From Membranipora membranacea (taxonomy: Eukaryota; Bryozoa; Gymnolaemata; Cheilostomatida; Membraniporidae), in contig OU612067.1 in NCBI GenBank assembly GCA_914767715.1, forward strand, positions 25,332,162 to 25,396,161: a stretch of DNA of 64,000 nucleotides, given 5' to 3'. A program made the position numbers and the translations under genes. Of the stretch, positions 47,684 to 60,943 are shown piece by piece (position 1 is the first letter of the stretch; each line of letters begins with the position of its first letter). Below the pieces are notes generated by a model. The model saw only the letters and a program-made list of their open reading frames with translations, ran no database searches and had not been told where the DNA came from.

Positions 47684-50600
47684 TCAAAGCTCTCCTGTAC
47701 CATACAGCTCATTATCTTCCATCGGGACGGCGCTGACTCCGGCAGCTGCTGCCTGTGAGGGTCTCTTCTTCTTTGTCTCACTCCTTATGTCACTGTATAC
47801 GTTAGTGATGTCATTATCTTGAGCTCTGGAAAAGGTCAGTTTGGAGTTGTCCCATTTATGTGCAAGTGGAGAAAATTTTTACACAACAATAGTAACAGCG
47901 GTTATGTGAGAAAAGAGTCACCTAGCACAATGTTTTGAAAGAATATGAGAAACTTGTATACGTGTAAGAGCCTTCTTGGAATAAAATATCACACTGCATC
48001 CGCTATATGGAGAGCAATCAGAAGATCCTAGATCCCAATAAGATGTATAAGTTGATGTGTCACACCGACTTTACAAGCTGGGGTAAATATATTTGGCCAT
48101 ATTTAGAGGCCTTGAGCTGTAAGCAGTGACAATGATTTTATAATACAATACTCATATCATTAACTGGAGTTCCAGCTCGTAACTTGGCCGCCATCCTGTA
48201 TTGTCAGCAAACTCACTACGTTACACAGCGCATTTATTCTTATTTCAATTTTTTTCACACCATAATCACTTACTGGCTGTTGATGGTCTCCCTGTTAGAA
48301 TACATTACATCATCCTCTGGTAGGTTCATCACCGTCACTCGCTTTGGGGTAATCCGGGGTGAGTCATACATGCCCGCACTGTTGTTAGGCGGAACTATGG
48401 CTATGTTTGGTTTACTCGTCTCTTCCTGAATGTCAACACTCGCGTAGTTATCCTCTCCAATAGCTTAGGCAAATAAATACAATGACTATCAGAAGAGGTG
48501 ATATCTTGCGTTTACCCCTCTGACTTATAAATATTGTTACCAGTTTCAAGTTAAGTGATTTAAATAAGCCCAGAACTCTACCGATCATAACTGGGGAGCC
48601 CAGACGACTTGTGTAACAGGATACAGTTTAACAAACACTTTAGCAAAGAAATAAGAAACGCTATGAAGGAAGATTTCAACTTCTGTTTAAACAAGGAGTT
48701 AGAGACAGTCTTCAACTCCTCGGTCTAAAACAATAACTTTTACACTACCCAGCAAGTAATACATAATACCTCGTCAGATACATGATCACTTGTTGTGGTC
48801 ATGTCAATGTCAAATTCCGTTTCCCCGTACACTAACACGGATGCTGATCGATCAAATTATGTTTTGAGGGTCGGTATTGAGAATTACCTAAGGGTTCCAC
48901 TCGCAAATGGTTTTGATCAATATCTTTTCATTCAGAGACAGGAAAATTATCACTCTTACCCAGACTGGACATGTTGATGAATGTGCCTTGCTCTGTACCT
49001 GGTGTGTCTGATTGTTTTTGCTGCTCTGTACCTTTAGGTTTGGTTACACTAAAATTACATAATGAGGAACATTCAGTTCAGAAATAAAATCAAGGATTAC
49101 AATATTTGATTACCATTATAAATTATTGTTACAGCTCTGCGTATCAATTAAGTGGCAGAAATAAACATAAATCTTTATGACAAACCCTCAATTTTTATCA
49201 GTAGGACACTTCTCCTGTTCAACTGGTACACAAGTACTCAATTCTTTAGTAAAGGCCGACTGATTTTGATATTAAGTCACGTACGCAGATATGTGAGCAG
49301 ATATAGAAAAGAAAACTTGTACAAGATATTATAATTGCCTGTCCGTACCTGTCTTTTTTGTTCCTTTGACACAGAAGTACAGCTAGTAATGTAATGATGA
49401 TAATCAGAAGTAAACCTCCACCGCCTGCACTACCTGCTATGATATATATCATGTTATCTGATGTTGTCTCATCACTTGTCTGTCTTTCTTGAGTCATCAA
49501 ACCTGATGAAGCTGAACCAGGAACCGCTGTAACAAATATTGTATTAAAATGGTCTCATACTTAATGTTACACAATTCGTGTTAATTGCCAGAGGAGACAA
49601 GCATTGCACCTGGACTTCTGCTCTGTCTCAAAAAAGTCCATATTAAAGTTGTAGACTTCTCTTTCTTTTGATCCCGCGATCCTTGTGGCTTATACATTGA
49701 GAGAATTCTATTCCTCACACCTTCCTTACTTAGTTTCTGAGTTGAGGCAGAAATAGCCTAACCGCAGTTATTCTAGCCGTCAATATCGTAATGATGACCA
49801 CATTGATAAAAAGAGGTTCATTGTCTAAAAATAAAATGCTGCCAGGTGATAAGGAAAAATCATCAAGAAATGGAGATGTGTTTTAAATCTTGCCAAATCT
49901 GAAAGAGCAGGTCAGAATCAATGGATGTGTGTAAGTTTTCATGGGGCCTCATACTCTTTATAATAGAAAAACAAACACAAATATAAAACCCGTCTGACTG
50001 CGGAACTTTATTGATGTACATACTAGACTCACTCGATGTTGATGATGTTGTAGAGCTGCAGGTTGGTACAGGAGATTCCCAGCTTCCATCTTCACAAGTG
50101 CAGTTAACGCTTGTCCCATCGGTGCATGTGATAGTAAAGTTGAAGTCATGCGGGTTTCCGAGACGGGAGATCAGAAGCATGTTCGGAATGTCTGGACAAC
50201 TTACAACTGCAGTGAAAATCAGAAAATTGTCAAAACCTAAAGTTCAACACCCTTTTCCGGGATAAGAAGCCAAAATAGGGAAAAGAAGGTGAATGTAATT
50301 GACTAAATAAGTTATTAATTCACACCTTCATAAGCCTATTGTTAGTCTACATTTCAGTCCCAGTAATATCACAAAATATAGGGATTTACAAATTCTTTAG
50401 GGAGATTTTGAGCTATTGGGATAAATATAAAAATCAGAACTTGTTTTTTTACATAAATACAATCATATGTAAGGCTCTGGATGGCCCTGCAAGTGAGCAA
50501 TCGTTGGTAATATATCAAAAAGCATAACCAGCATGTTCATACCAATATATCCCAATAGTATCAACAAAAAATCATATAGTAGCTGAGCGTCTCTTGTCAC

Positions 50601-53330
50601 ACAGAACTGGTTTAGATTGAGTGGCTTACCTGTGTACTTTATTAGAAATCCATAGTAGTCTTGATAACTTGCGACCTTTGAGGATCGAGCTGTGAAATCG
50701 AATGTCAGAGTGTTTTCAGGGGAGATGATATTATATGTGTTCTCATCAGGATTGTCACTTCCTCCAGCACAGCCGTACAGCCCAGTGTGTCCGTTTATTA
50801 TAGAAAACTGATCAAGTGTGCTGTTTTCCTTATTAGTGGTAGTTTGACAGCCACTTACAGATAGACCGCCGATGTTAAACCTGATGAATTTGATGTGAAG
50901 TGTAGTGCTTGCAGGTGGTATATTCATTGTCAATATGTTGGAGGTTGGTCTAGGATAATAGCTAGATGGGGATTCTCCAAAATTGAAATCCATGTGGCTG
51001 GCTATAAAACCTGATGATGTTGGAGAAGGCAATAAGTCTCCTTCTCTAGGCAGAAAATAAATGTTTGCCCCTACTGTAAAAAGAACAAATTACAATATAC
51101 AAATACAACACAAAATTTCAATACAGGCTTATGAATATTTTTTAAATTCATCCGTACAAAGCTGCTCTTCTTTGCAATTCAATTACCTTTAATCAAGCCA
51201 CAGTCATTTACCAACGCGAATTTACCAAGTTAAACTCCCCACCTTATGATTTTTAAAATAAATTAAATGAATAGTAAGTAGTTTACAATTTATTCCTACT
51301 AAAGTTATACAGCACCAATCGTGATCTTCAGTTTGTCTGACCCTACCATTTGAATGATGACTTGTTTTGTATATTACATATATATTTTCTACAGTACAGG
51401 TTGATAATTTACTCAACAATAACTAATAAAACAGCTGAGCATTCTAGATTTTCATCTAGTTGATAAGCAGGTACGATGTTAGGTGTTTGCGGAAATCCAT
51501 TATGTGATTGATAACTGAATGCTACTTACATCGACACAGGAAAATTTTTAGCACACAAACTATTTTCAATAATTGAATTTAAATGCAATTTTACCTAATC
51601 TACCTATAACTTACAAAAAAGTGTAATCACAATGAGCCAAAGCTGTTTAACGTGTTTAGGAAAGCAAAAGTCAACCACTGTTTATGTCAAAGTATTCTTA
51701 TAGCGATGGACAAAAAAAACTAAGTTTACATGCACAAGAACATTATTGAACAATAAAACCAATTTCAAAGTGCAAATAGTCAGGGTCTTAAAGGGTCTAG
51801 AGTATGTTATCTCCCCTGTTACAGATTACCTCTAAAATACCTTTGTCTAGGCAACCTTTGACCAATACTGATTTGTGATGATTTTTGGTGGAAGTCGAGC
51901 AGCCTGGTAACTGTCCTCGGCAACCATAGGCTGGGCTTACTGTAATACTGTAAGTGTGGATCATCATCTAAGTGTCAATTTGTAACAGGGGAGATAACAT
52001 ACTCTAGAGCCTTCTAGACCCTGGGTTTTTGCATGTTGAAATCGTTTACATCAGTCAATAATGTTCTTGTGCGAGCAGATTTAATTTTTTGTTCATTGCT
52101 ATGAGAATGCGCTGATATGAACATAGGTTTTATTTTGCTTTCCTAAACACTTAAAACTAACAAGATGTTAGAAACAAAAGCTTGTTTCATTCGCATTTTC
52201 AACTGATCTTAAAAGACAGTGTGCACTCTACTGTGTCAAACTGCTGACTGCTACTTAATAAACAGTATGTATAAGCCTGATTTACTGTAAGGTACCCTTC
52301 ACATTGAGTGAGGTGGTGAACATCGTCAACCCTCAGACCTCTCCCAAAAAATATTACCGCAAAATAACTTTCATGATCGATGCTTAATGATAAAATGATG
52401 TCATTTGGAAGTAAATTGGTTGGTATTGGTATTATAACTAACAAACATTTGAAGTTAAGCTTTATTATTTTCTCTTGTACTTACTGCTGTAATAAAGTTT
52501 AAATGCACCGTTCGATGGTCCATCTTGCTTAAGTGCTAAAGTTATCTGCTGAGTTCCAGTAATTATTGCATTTACAGTACGCCATTTGCCAACAGATACC
52601 TCGCTGATAAAATAAAAATCGCCACAGCCAAAATTGGCTGTTAGCGGCGATGTTGAGCTGCTGTTGTATATCACAAATGGCAAATCATCACAACCACCCG
52701 CTGATGCTGGATTGACGGGCACATACACCAAGTTTAACCAGAAAGTATTAGGTAGGGAATGTATTACTACTTTTGTCCCTCCCTGTGTATTGCTGAAGTT
52801 TTTTGTGTAGTTTGGGCTGAGAACTGTCCCAGAAGAGTTGGTTTCAGTGTATCCAATATTTAAAGTCATTTTCTCTTCCATGTAGTATAAGAAACCTACA
52901 AAGAAAATAATAATAACATAGACAGAGAGAGGCATAATACAATATCTGATACATGCCAGCAGGGAGTTACTCATAAAAATGTAATTTATTTGTCGCCAGT
53001 ACAACTGGTGTCACCTACACCAGTTCATCGCCTGTGCACCAGCCAATGTGTTGGCTCTCCCTCCCACCAGCCAATCAGAGCCAACACATTGGTTACCTAC
53101 ACACATGTGATTGTGATTCTCAATGTGAGCCTTCAATATAATATTAGTGATACAAATATAAACTGCACAGATTTCCAACTTCAGTTCGTTTCCATGAGAT
53201 TTACTACAAAGCGTCAGCTATGAATGACAATTTCCGATATTTATTCAAACCGTGTATTTAATCAAGTAGAATGCCTACCATTGACTGGGTAGAGAATAGC
53301 AACAGCTAATAAGAGCCAATTCATCTTCAT
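47684..53330 (-). CDS. CUB-CUB-Sushi transmembrane receptor, copy 5 (intact)
   Basis: Eight exons: 53279-53330, 52485-52895, 50630-51073, 50033-50206, 49349-49526, 48960-49048, 48274-48463 and 47684-47825. They splice to 559 aa without a stop. The leader is MKMNWLLLAVAILYPVNG. The first CUB (20-154) has one Cys pair, the second CUB-like domain (155-302) is close in plan, and the Sushi is CPDIP..ITC.DG....C.C..GSW....PTC. The glycine-rich helix is about 387-412. The tail has Y456 (NYASV), Y482 (MYDSPR, a YDxP Crk-type SH2 site), Y504 (MYSNR, Grb2-type YxN), Y523 (VYSDI) and Y554 (LYGTG). The ectodomain is well diverged from copies 1-3, but the last two tail exons are very close. A TTAA MITE lies in intron 2. 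Ligand and role are unknown; a signalling surface receptor is inferred. Confidence 0.82.
51651..52150. mobile_element. TTAA-flanked foldback MITE, copy 2
   Basis: TTAA lies at 51647-51650 and 52151-52154. The ends are CGTGTTTAGGAAAGC and its inverse. It is 500 bp long with arms of about 190 bases, inside intron 2 of receptor copy 5. The inner arm word ttatctcccctgt and its inverse are shared with copy 1. Confidence 0.75.
53039..53095. repeat. Short hairpin in intron 1 of copy 5
   Basis: ccagccaatgtgttggctct and its near-perfect inverse agagccaacacattgg lie about 20 bases apart and would form a stable stem. No further copies were seen in the window. Confidence 0.4.
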
Positions 53331-53427
53331 GCCAGTTTCTCTTTTCTTTAATTCCACCTTCTACACTGCTAAAAAAATAACACATTTATCTTGTGATATG
53401 TGATAAATCAAATAGTTGGTGTACTCA

Positions 53428-53440
53428 ACTTCCCTGTTGC
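53428..53440 (-). promoter_or_regulatory. Conserved upstream box of receptor copy 5
   Basis: GCAACAGGGAAGT on the minus strand, about 100 bases before the ATG. The same box occurs before the other receptor leaders. Confidence 0.4.
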
Positions 53441-55749
53441 CATACATGAGTTGCGAGGATAAGATTTGTTTTCTGTGAGCAAGTAGGCTACTGCACGGAG
53501 CTGTCTATGCTGTCCTTTGTAACCAACTCCAACTGAATTGGGTATCGATTATAGATTTAACTCGTAGATAGTGGTGTGTTCTAGCCTGTCTGACAAGCTT
53601 CATAACGTAGGAGATAGCCATGCTTGTCAATACTTGTGAACCAGCTGGCGAAAGAGAAGTTGTCCCCCACAACAAAGATTGTCAAGACATGATAAATCAA
53701 GTTAAACATTGAGGGCATCCATAATCTTTCCGCGCTGATGCAAGTTGAGACAATTCATTTGAAAGCTGTTTTGAAGAGATGCGGTTCCAATAATGTAAAA
53801 AAAGTGAAGACAACAATGAGAGTTATTGTATTATAAGAGTAACCTTGAATACATTGACGCATCTTTGTAGATTCACTCACCATAAACTGAGTTCAGTTGA
53901 GCTGAATTGAGAATGGTTGCAACTAGGAGCACATGCAATGTTGAGATAGTAGTCAGCAGGGCAAGATTATTTTAGCAGCATGCTTCGTTTTAAACAGATA
54001 AGGTGTGCTTAGAGCAAAGTCCTTGCTTGGAGCCTGTAGGAATAACCTCTGAATCATAAATACCTCTACTGAGTTTCGTCCTTGTCTAGATAGCATCTAC
54101 TTCCCTGTAGCTTACGAGTTCCTGACTCAGTATTAAACGCAATGTAAGCAAAACACTGAGTGATGAAGAAAAGGCTTTTGAGACTTTATTTGCTGTTATG
54201 AAAAAGAAAAGCTCAGCAAATAACTTAGTGGGTCAATGTGAAGTGAACCGACCATGTCTGAATAGCTATATGTGATTGAATGTATTGCGCAGCACTGTGA
54301 TTTGATCGAGTGAAGCCTCATGAGTAAAAAAGGCTAAAAGGAAGTTACAAATTTCTTCTCATTTCAATCCGTCAACAACCTCTCTAACATATATTACATA
54401 TGACATGCTGTAGCCTACAGACCTCAACATAGAAAATGTGTCATGGGTGTGTAAATAGGTCCTGTAGTCCCAGAGGTCAGCATTTTCATCTACTTCCAGT
54501 TTCTATATTGAAACCTATGCAGCAGACATCAAATAATTAATATCTGATTTATTGAGTTGTAGGGTTAGAAATTTGTATGTCAGCCATCACACTTTCCGCC
54601 ACCCAGGAATCTTTTGTGACATGATAGACTGTTGAGCTATTTGGTCCCCGTTTTTCTCCCAGCCCACAGTTTACTTATTTTATGACAATCACTTTAACAA
54701 TAGCAAATTTTTCATCTGCCTAAACCACAAAAAATTTGAATTTCCTGATAAATTTTGATTTATCTTCTCTGACACCACTTACTGGCTGTCACTCTCTGCA
54801 CAGATATGCAGGGCTTGCCTCGCACGCACACACTCATTGTTGGTGCTTCCTAGGCTAGGCCTTTGTATGATCAGGGAGCTATGTCTCAGACTCCCTGGTT
54901 TGATTATCATATCCCGCACTTCATGTTAACATTTATTGTCTTCTCCAAAAGCTATATATATAAGATAAAATGATACAGTAGTAGTATGAGATAGTCAAAT
55001 GCAGAATTTGCCTCGATAAGGCAGAGTTCAAGTTTCTTATGACTGACCTAGTCCCCGTCAGCGATAAAAATTCATAAAAGAGACCGGATTGGACATCAAG
55101 TACCAATACTGGTTAACAACTCATTTCTTAGGTGTTTGTCAATTCTTAATATACAGTTGATGAGAGTGGAGTTTTAGGTTTAATTAAGTTATATAGTTTA
55201 TAGTAAACTTGAAAACTAGAATTTTTTACGTTGCCGTACAACTTAAAATCAGAGGCAAAAATAAGAATCAAAGCAAGCATCAAACTAGAGTTCGTATAAT
55301 ATGAGATATAATATGTCATCACTAAGATCTACAATCCCAAGGTAAAATTAAACAGTGAGTATTTCCTTAGTCTAAAACAGCTTCAAATGCAACAGACAAA
55401 TAAAATCATTCATTAACATCAACACGATACAGTCAACTCAACAAATCCAGAGAAATAAAACAAATGCATTATATATCTTAATAAAATTGGTATTTTATAA
55501 TATCTAATCTCTATAATGAGGATGGGATGTAATTCTGTGCATAGAAAATTACAGTTATTTTATAATCAAATTAGGAAGGAAGAAAATTCAAAACACAATA
55601 TCACATAACGCATGATACTCAACAGGCCCCATTGACTTCGCAGTCATCAGCGCATCGCATTCCAAGGTCAATATAAAAAATAATAGAATATCAAAAGATT
55701 GTCAAAAATGGATCGAGAACTCCCGGATATAACTAATGTCTACTAATGT

Positions 55750-58700
55750 CTACTTCTTCAGACTTTTCAGAGCTTTCAGTGGATTCAGAAGTTTCTTTCT
55801 GATGGCATCAGTTCCTCTCTGTGCTGTTTTATTACCGATCTGATCAAGGGATAGCTCCCGAGGATTATCAGTTAGTGTTGCTTTCACAAACCCTGAAGAA
55901 AAAAACAACACTTAATCTCAATAAATATTTAAGACTTCTCTATCTCTCTCACACCAAAATACGCAGTATTCTGATGACAAGTACAAACTTAAAGCTAGAT
56001 ACACAGCTATGTCAATCAAGTATTTTACATTTAAAGAGGTTGTTGGAGCTGATTAGAGCCAAGTTCAACAAGGTTCAATGAGCGGACAACTTCAAAAAAG
56101 CATATATCAATAATTACCTCTCTCAATGGCCTGTTCAGCTGGTATTTTCTCCCATGTTATATTATGTATATACTCTCCTGTACTCTTGTCTATAATACCA
56201 GCAGCGACAGCCTCATGGAATAACAGCTTCTTCCTGTTTCTCTGATCGATGACGGCGTGTACTGAGTATGTCTTCAGTACTTCCTCCTGTACTGTGCCTA
56301 TAGCATAGAACAAAACAGACATCTAGTATCAAGATATCACTGAGCTGTTAGGGATTACAACAGAACTATCTACCTCTGTCTCTGCGGCCCCAAATTTGTT
56401 TTCAAAAAGTTGTGCCGCTGAGATGAGGCTAAACTTATCCACTTATACTATTTTCAATAAGAGGATTAGGGCATGCAAATTGCTCAACTATATATGTCCG
56501 ATAGTTGCGGAGCTGATCTCAGCTTTTTAGAATTTGATTTTGGATGGGATGCAGACATGCAATCTGAATTAATTCAAAGAGACTGATGATAATCGCAGAA
56601 TTTGAGCCTGTTTATCTGTAATAATGGGGGTGCATAGCTATGACATTGCAGCAAGGCTATGAGCTGGCTCTATGCTCTATCATAACTTACCCTTAGTCAT
56701 TGCTAAATGTAAAACATTTTCCAAAACAATAATGATTTTGCACAATGATGCATATACAAAGCCATTCACATGGTTTATATGACTAAATTGTTTTGAAGAA
56801 GTCCTCCTTTCCAATGAAGGGTGTTTTATTTGAAATAGCTATGTCAACAGGGAAGTGAGTGCTAGCCATAGACAAGAGACATATCATTCTGACTGCATAC
56901 CATATACACTATAACCTATCTTTGGGCGGGTACAAACACGCGGGTACAAACACACAGGTATCGGTTGCAACTTCAGCAAATCCTCAGTCAATATATACAT
57001 AATCTATATGGGGTCACAGTTGACTTATATGTCAGTAATTTGCCATTATGTAAATCATCCTACACTGTGAGGTCGTCGTTTATCGCAGTATTCATGTCCA
57101 CATCGTTATTATAGAACAAACATCTGAAGTTTCAACCGCGTAGTAAGTTCAGACCTTTATTACAGACTTGCTATTTCAAGGTTCGACTTTAAACTGCTAT
57201 TCAAGTAGTATGAATTAACAGTTGCAGGAGAGTTTGTGTCGCAGTAAGCCTTCTCCACACCTGAAATAAAATCTCATCCACTTCAATCAACTTACCTGTA
57301 GCAGCGTTATCATACTCGATCTCTACAAGTTTCTGATCTACAGCGTCACCTATTAACATCTTAGTTTTAGCTTTGAGATCAGTGAACACTCCATGTACAG
57401 GATCAAGAATATGTAGATCAGCGGCCTGATCTAAACTCAACATCTGTCCTGTCTGCGTGTTCATGGCAGCTGAAATAGAGAAATATTGTTATTTTGAATC
57501 TAAAATATTACAGTATAATGCCATACTTTCAGATCTCATGTTTCCTAAACAAGCAGCATACCATCTCTAGTCTTCGGCTAATCAATCATGACATAATTGA
57601 CCCAGCAATAGTTTTCTTGACTGATAATTATGGCAGTGTTAGGAGATGGGGTACATCCCTCAGTTAGTATCAACATCACTGCCCCAATTGAGCACTTACA
57701 GTCAGCCTTATATTTCCCGGCTTAATTTGCAACAGCATTTAATACATACAGAGTGTTTTCTAATTTGTCTAAATTTTATATATGTCTAAGAAATCTTGTT
57801 GAAATAACAAATACACAAAAGCACCCATATATCAAGATGACAGCTACCACAGGTATGGTTATGGTACACACACCACATGATGAAAATGATTGGGACTGGC
57901 TACTGAACCATCCATAGGGAAATGAGTAACCACTTGGCACCACAGCACAAGCTATAAACATATCACCAGCAAATCTGAGACAGTAAGATAGCTTAGAGTG
58001 GTTACTTTCACGCAGTGAGTCTCACTTTGAAATGTGAGATTCAACAAGCCTAATGTCTATTTATTATGTTTACCTCTGACTGTGTATGGCATGGTTTCTC
58101 TTGTTGTTCGTATCGTCACAATACCCATAGATTTAACTTTCTCTTCTGACTTCTCAACCTTGGCTTGTCCCATCTGATAACAAAGTACAATACAGACAAG
58201 GTAAATTCACAGGTGATTTCATTTATATCTACACTCAGGGCTAATGAAACATGCTGCTGACCAGAACCAAAATCATGACAAGGTCAAACAAAAACCCTAT
58301 AGTTTAAATAGTTAGATAAATAAATACGTATTGATGGTGGGCGATAATTATCAATATCTGGGAATAGCTTCCTCTTTTTTTCGTGTGGGCACGACTACCA
58401 ATAAGTTTAATCTTAAATCATAGATAGTGGTGTTTAATCACAGGTATGGTATTAAATTATTTTTGAATCACATATGATAGCAGGGAACTTGAGCGGGGAT
58501 CTTGGATAGAGTGTGGGATGGGGGTAATTTCTTATCGTTGGAGTGTGGGGGTTATGTGTAGCCATTTTGATGATAGAAGGTTAGTTAATAGTATCTATAA
58601 GAAGATGTTCTTAATCTAAACAAAATATACAACATTTATATAAGATCACAATATCAACTGGCTTACTCTTTGCTGTAAACGAAAGAACAGAATAGTATTT

Positions 58701-60943
58701 ATACATCGTTATCGGTTGGTTTTTACAATTATATATATTCCATATTTATTCTGGAGCTGATTAGGTCAGGGACTATTATCCAGAGTGGTGATAGCGATCT
58801 GATACTATGTCATACACCAATTAGTTTCCACTGCAGAACATTGCACCATATTCTGATAACGCATGACACAATAAACGAATCAAAACTATATGAAAGTGAC
58901 AAGATGATGGTTTCTGTTGCATGTTTCCGGTTTATGTTACCAATTATCAAATTATCCTGCAGGTCATGTGACAAGATGGCCTACATCAAGTGTGATTCGG
59001 CTTGCATGGCTATTTAGTGAATTCTGCTCTATCAAATAGAGCGTATCCAAATGCAGGAAAACAGGATCAAAATTGACACAGGTTTAGACAAACACGGAGT
59101 CAATACTGATGTTTTATACTGATTTCAAGGTTTTACTTCACGCCCTCTGTGAATAAAAAAGCTCCACACCTTGCTTCTCAGTATAAGCTTTGATGTACTA
59201 TTGTACACAACAGATTGGTGAATATAACACAACAGACTACTAACCTTGATCCAGCCGTTATTCATAGCCTCCATCATACTTATATGCTGTTTGGTATCAG
59301 TGTTATAGTATACTCCCTGAGATAGATCTAATATTCCCATATTTACAGCGTCCTGTAGCGATAGGACCTGCTCTGGCTCCTGCCCCGGATTACGTACAAC
59401 TCCCACTATTACCATAGTCACTGTCTCTTCTACCTGTAAAACATAGTCAATGTTGAAGTTAAATAAATGTTGCTAGCAAAATGATGTACAAGGTGGAGGG
59501 TGGTGGTAGTAGAATTTCACATATGACCCACAGAACACAACAAGCACAAGGAAAAACTAAGTCACCTGACAGCGTATTGTGCATACAGATAAAACTAGCA
59601 ACCCTGGTTTGTGAGAGCAAATCCTTGTTCATAGGTTTATACCACATCCAAGAGGAGCTTGATACCAGAAGAACTTCAGAAGTTCAATTCAGTTCAAGAC
59701 AAATTCTTTTTTTTTACCAATATTTTTAATTTTGAGTCACTGTTGTAACCATACAAAATACTTACCTCAGTTTCTATAATCTCCTCAGTTTCAGTTAGCT
59801 GAGTTCTGGAGTATTCTACAGAACCTCCACTACCGCTGCCACTCTCCTCCTCATCTAGGGGTGGATCCATTATATCACTGCTGTCAGGGATGTCAAAGGA
59901 TGAGGTGGAGGAGGAGTGAGTCATAACTGAGCTCTCATACTCCATCACTTCTTCAACTAAACATAGCAAGTTATAAGTCAGTGGTAGTTATTATATAAGT
60001 CATATCGGGTTGTATTTAAACTGTGCTGTTTTGCATTGTTGTACGATGTTAGATGGGTACCACTTCACAGACCGAAGCATGAGACGACATCAATGATTTT
60101 CCGGTGTTAGGTTTGCTCAACTAGATTAAAATTAGGAATCTTCACATAATTAGGTTAGGTTAGGTTATCAGGTTAGCCTAGTGGTTAGCGGGTTGGATCA
60201 TCGATCTGACGACCGGGGTTCGATTCCCGTGCATGTCCACTGGTGTTACCTGAGAAGCCGAGTTCGGTAGGGTGTTCCAATGAGTACCAGCGCTTCATGC
60301 GATGTAGGTTCTCATTAGTCAGGGTTGGCTATGGTATGCTTGGACCCAGTGACCGGGCGGTAATGATGCAATGTTCACCACTTACATTAAGCAGTACATA
60401 AAAAAACTCATTATTATTATTATTATTATTAATTAGATAACTCATCAAATTGACTTTTGAATATCTTTCTAATCCAATGGGATGTAAACATCAAGCCACC
60501 AAATTTTAGAGATAAATCTTGTCAGTTTGGAATGAACAACATAGGGTGAAATCAGCATTTTAGTTCAGGTGCTGGGGGTTGCTTGAATGGTGATTACATT
60601 GTAATTGTACATTGTAATTCCGGTTGGTTAGTGCAGATATTCCCAGCTTAAAGTGATAATACATACCCCTTGTTATCTAGATTTGTTCTAACACTGATAC
60701 TGTCAATGTATGCCAGCTCTTATCAATCAAACCATGAGCTATTTCCAGTTGGCAATTTGAGCTATAGAAGTATTTGTTACCTGGTTTCTTTCTCTTGGTT
60801 TTAGTTCCAGTCTCAGGTGGTGTTAGTACAGCCCCTCCAGCTACAGTCAGATGTGACTCAGATACAGAGCTATACTCTGATGTCATCTGCTCAGTAACAG
60901 GATCAGATATCTCCATGGTGAGAACATTAGTCTCTGTAGTCAT
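55750..60943 (-). CDS. Small plakin-repeat protein
   Basis: Exons 60781-60943(+), 59766-59956, 59245-59433, 58074-58173, 57296-57469, 56118-56297 and 55750-55892 splice to 379 aa from ATG 60943. Plakin (plectin) repeats are visible as VLSLQDAVNMGILDLSQGV (about 130-181), MLSLDQAADLHILDPVHGV (about 222-265) and KKLLFHEAVAAGIIDKSTG (about 290-332). An acidic Ser/Gly-rich N-terminal part (about 55-118) precedes them. The C-terminus is short and lysine-rich (LLNPLKALKSLKK). Known plakin repeats bind intermediate filaments in desmoplakin and plectin. Here there is no actin-binding, spectrin or coiled-coil rod. An upstream exon (61469-61541, MAPHSRRKRS..) does not join in frame, so it is either 5' UTR or needs a further small exon. 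Confidence 0.78.
56340..58070. other. Introns of the plakin-repeat gene
   Basis: Apart from the exon at 57296-57469, no coding or structured feature was recognised. The part up to about 56640 resembles 41760-42100, which marks the end of the duplicated plakin tail. Confidence 0.35.
60165..60432 (+). mobile_element. tRNA-derived SINE with (ATT)n tail
   Basis: The head has an A box (tagcctagtggttagcggg) and a B box (ggttcgattcc) at tRNA spacing. A body of about 170 bases unrelated to tRNA follows, and it ends in a run of ATT units (60412-60431). It lies in intron 2 of the plakin gene, antisense to it. Confidence 0.75.

Noticed and set aside
60150-60173. Short TTAGG/TTAGGT run resembling telomere repeats
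   Set aside because: Only about three units, placed beside a SINE head in an intron; no array.
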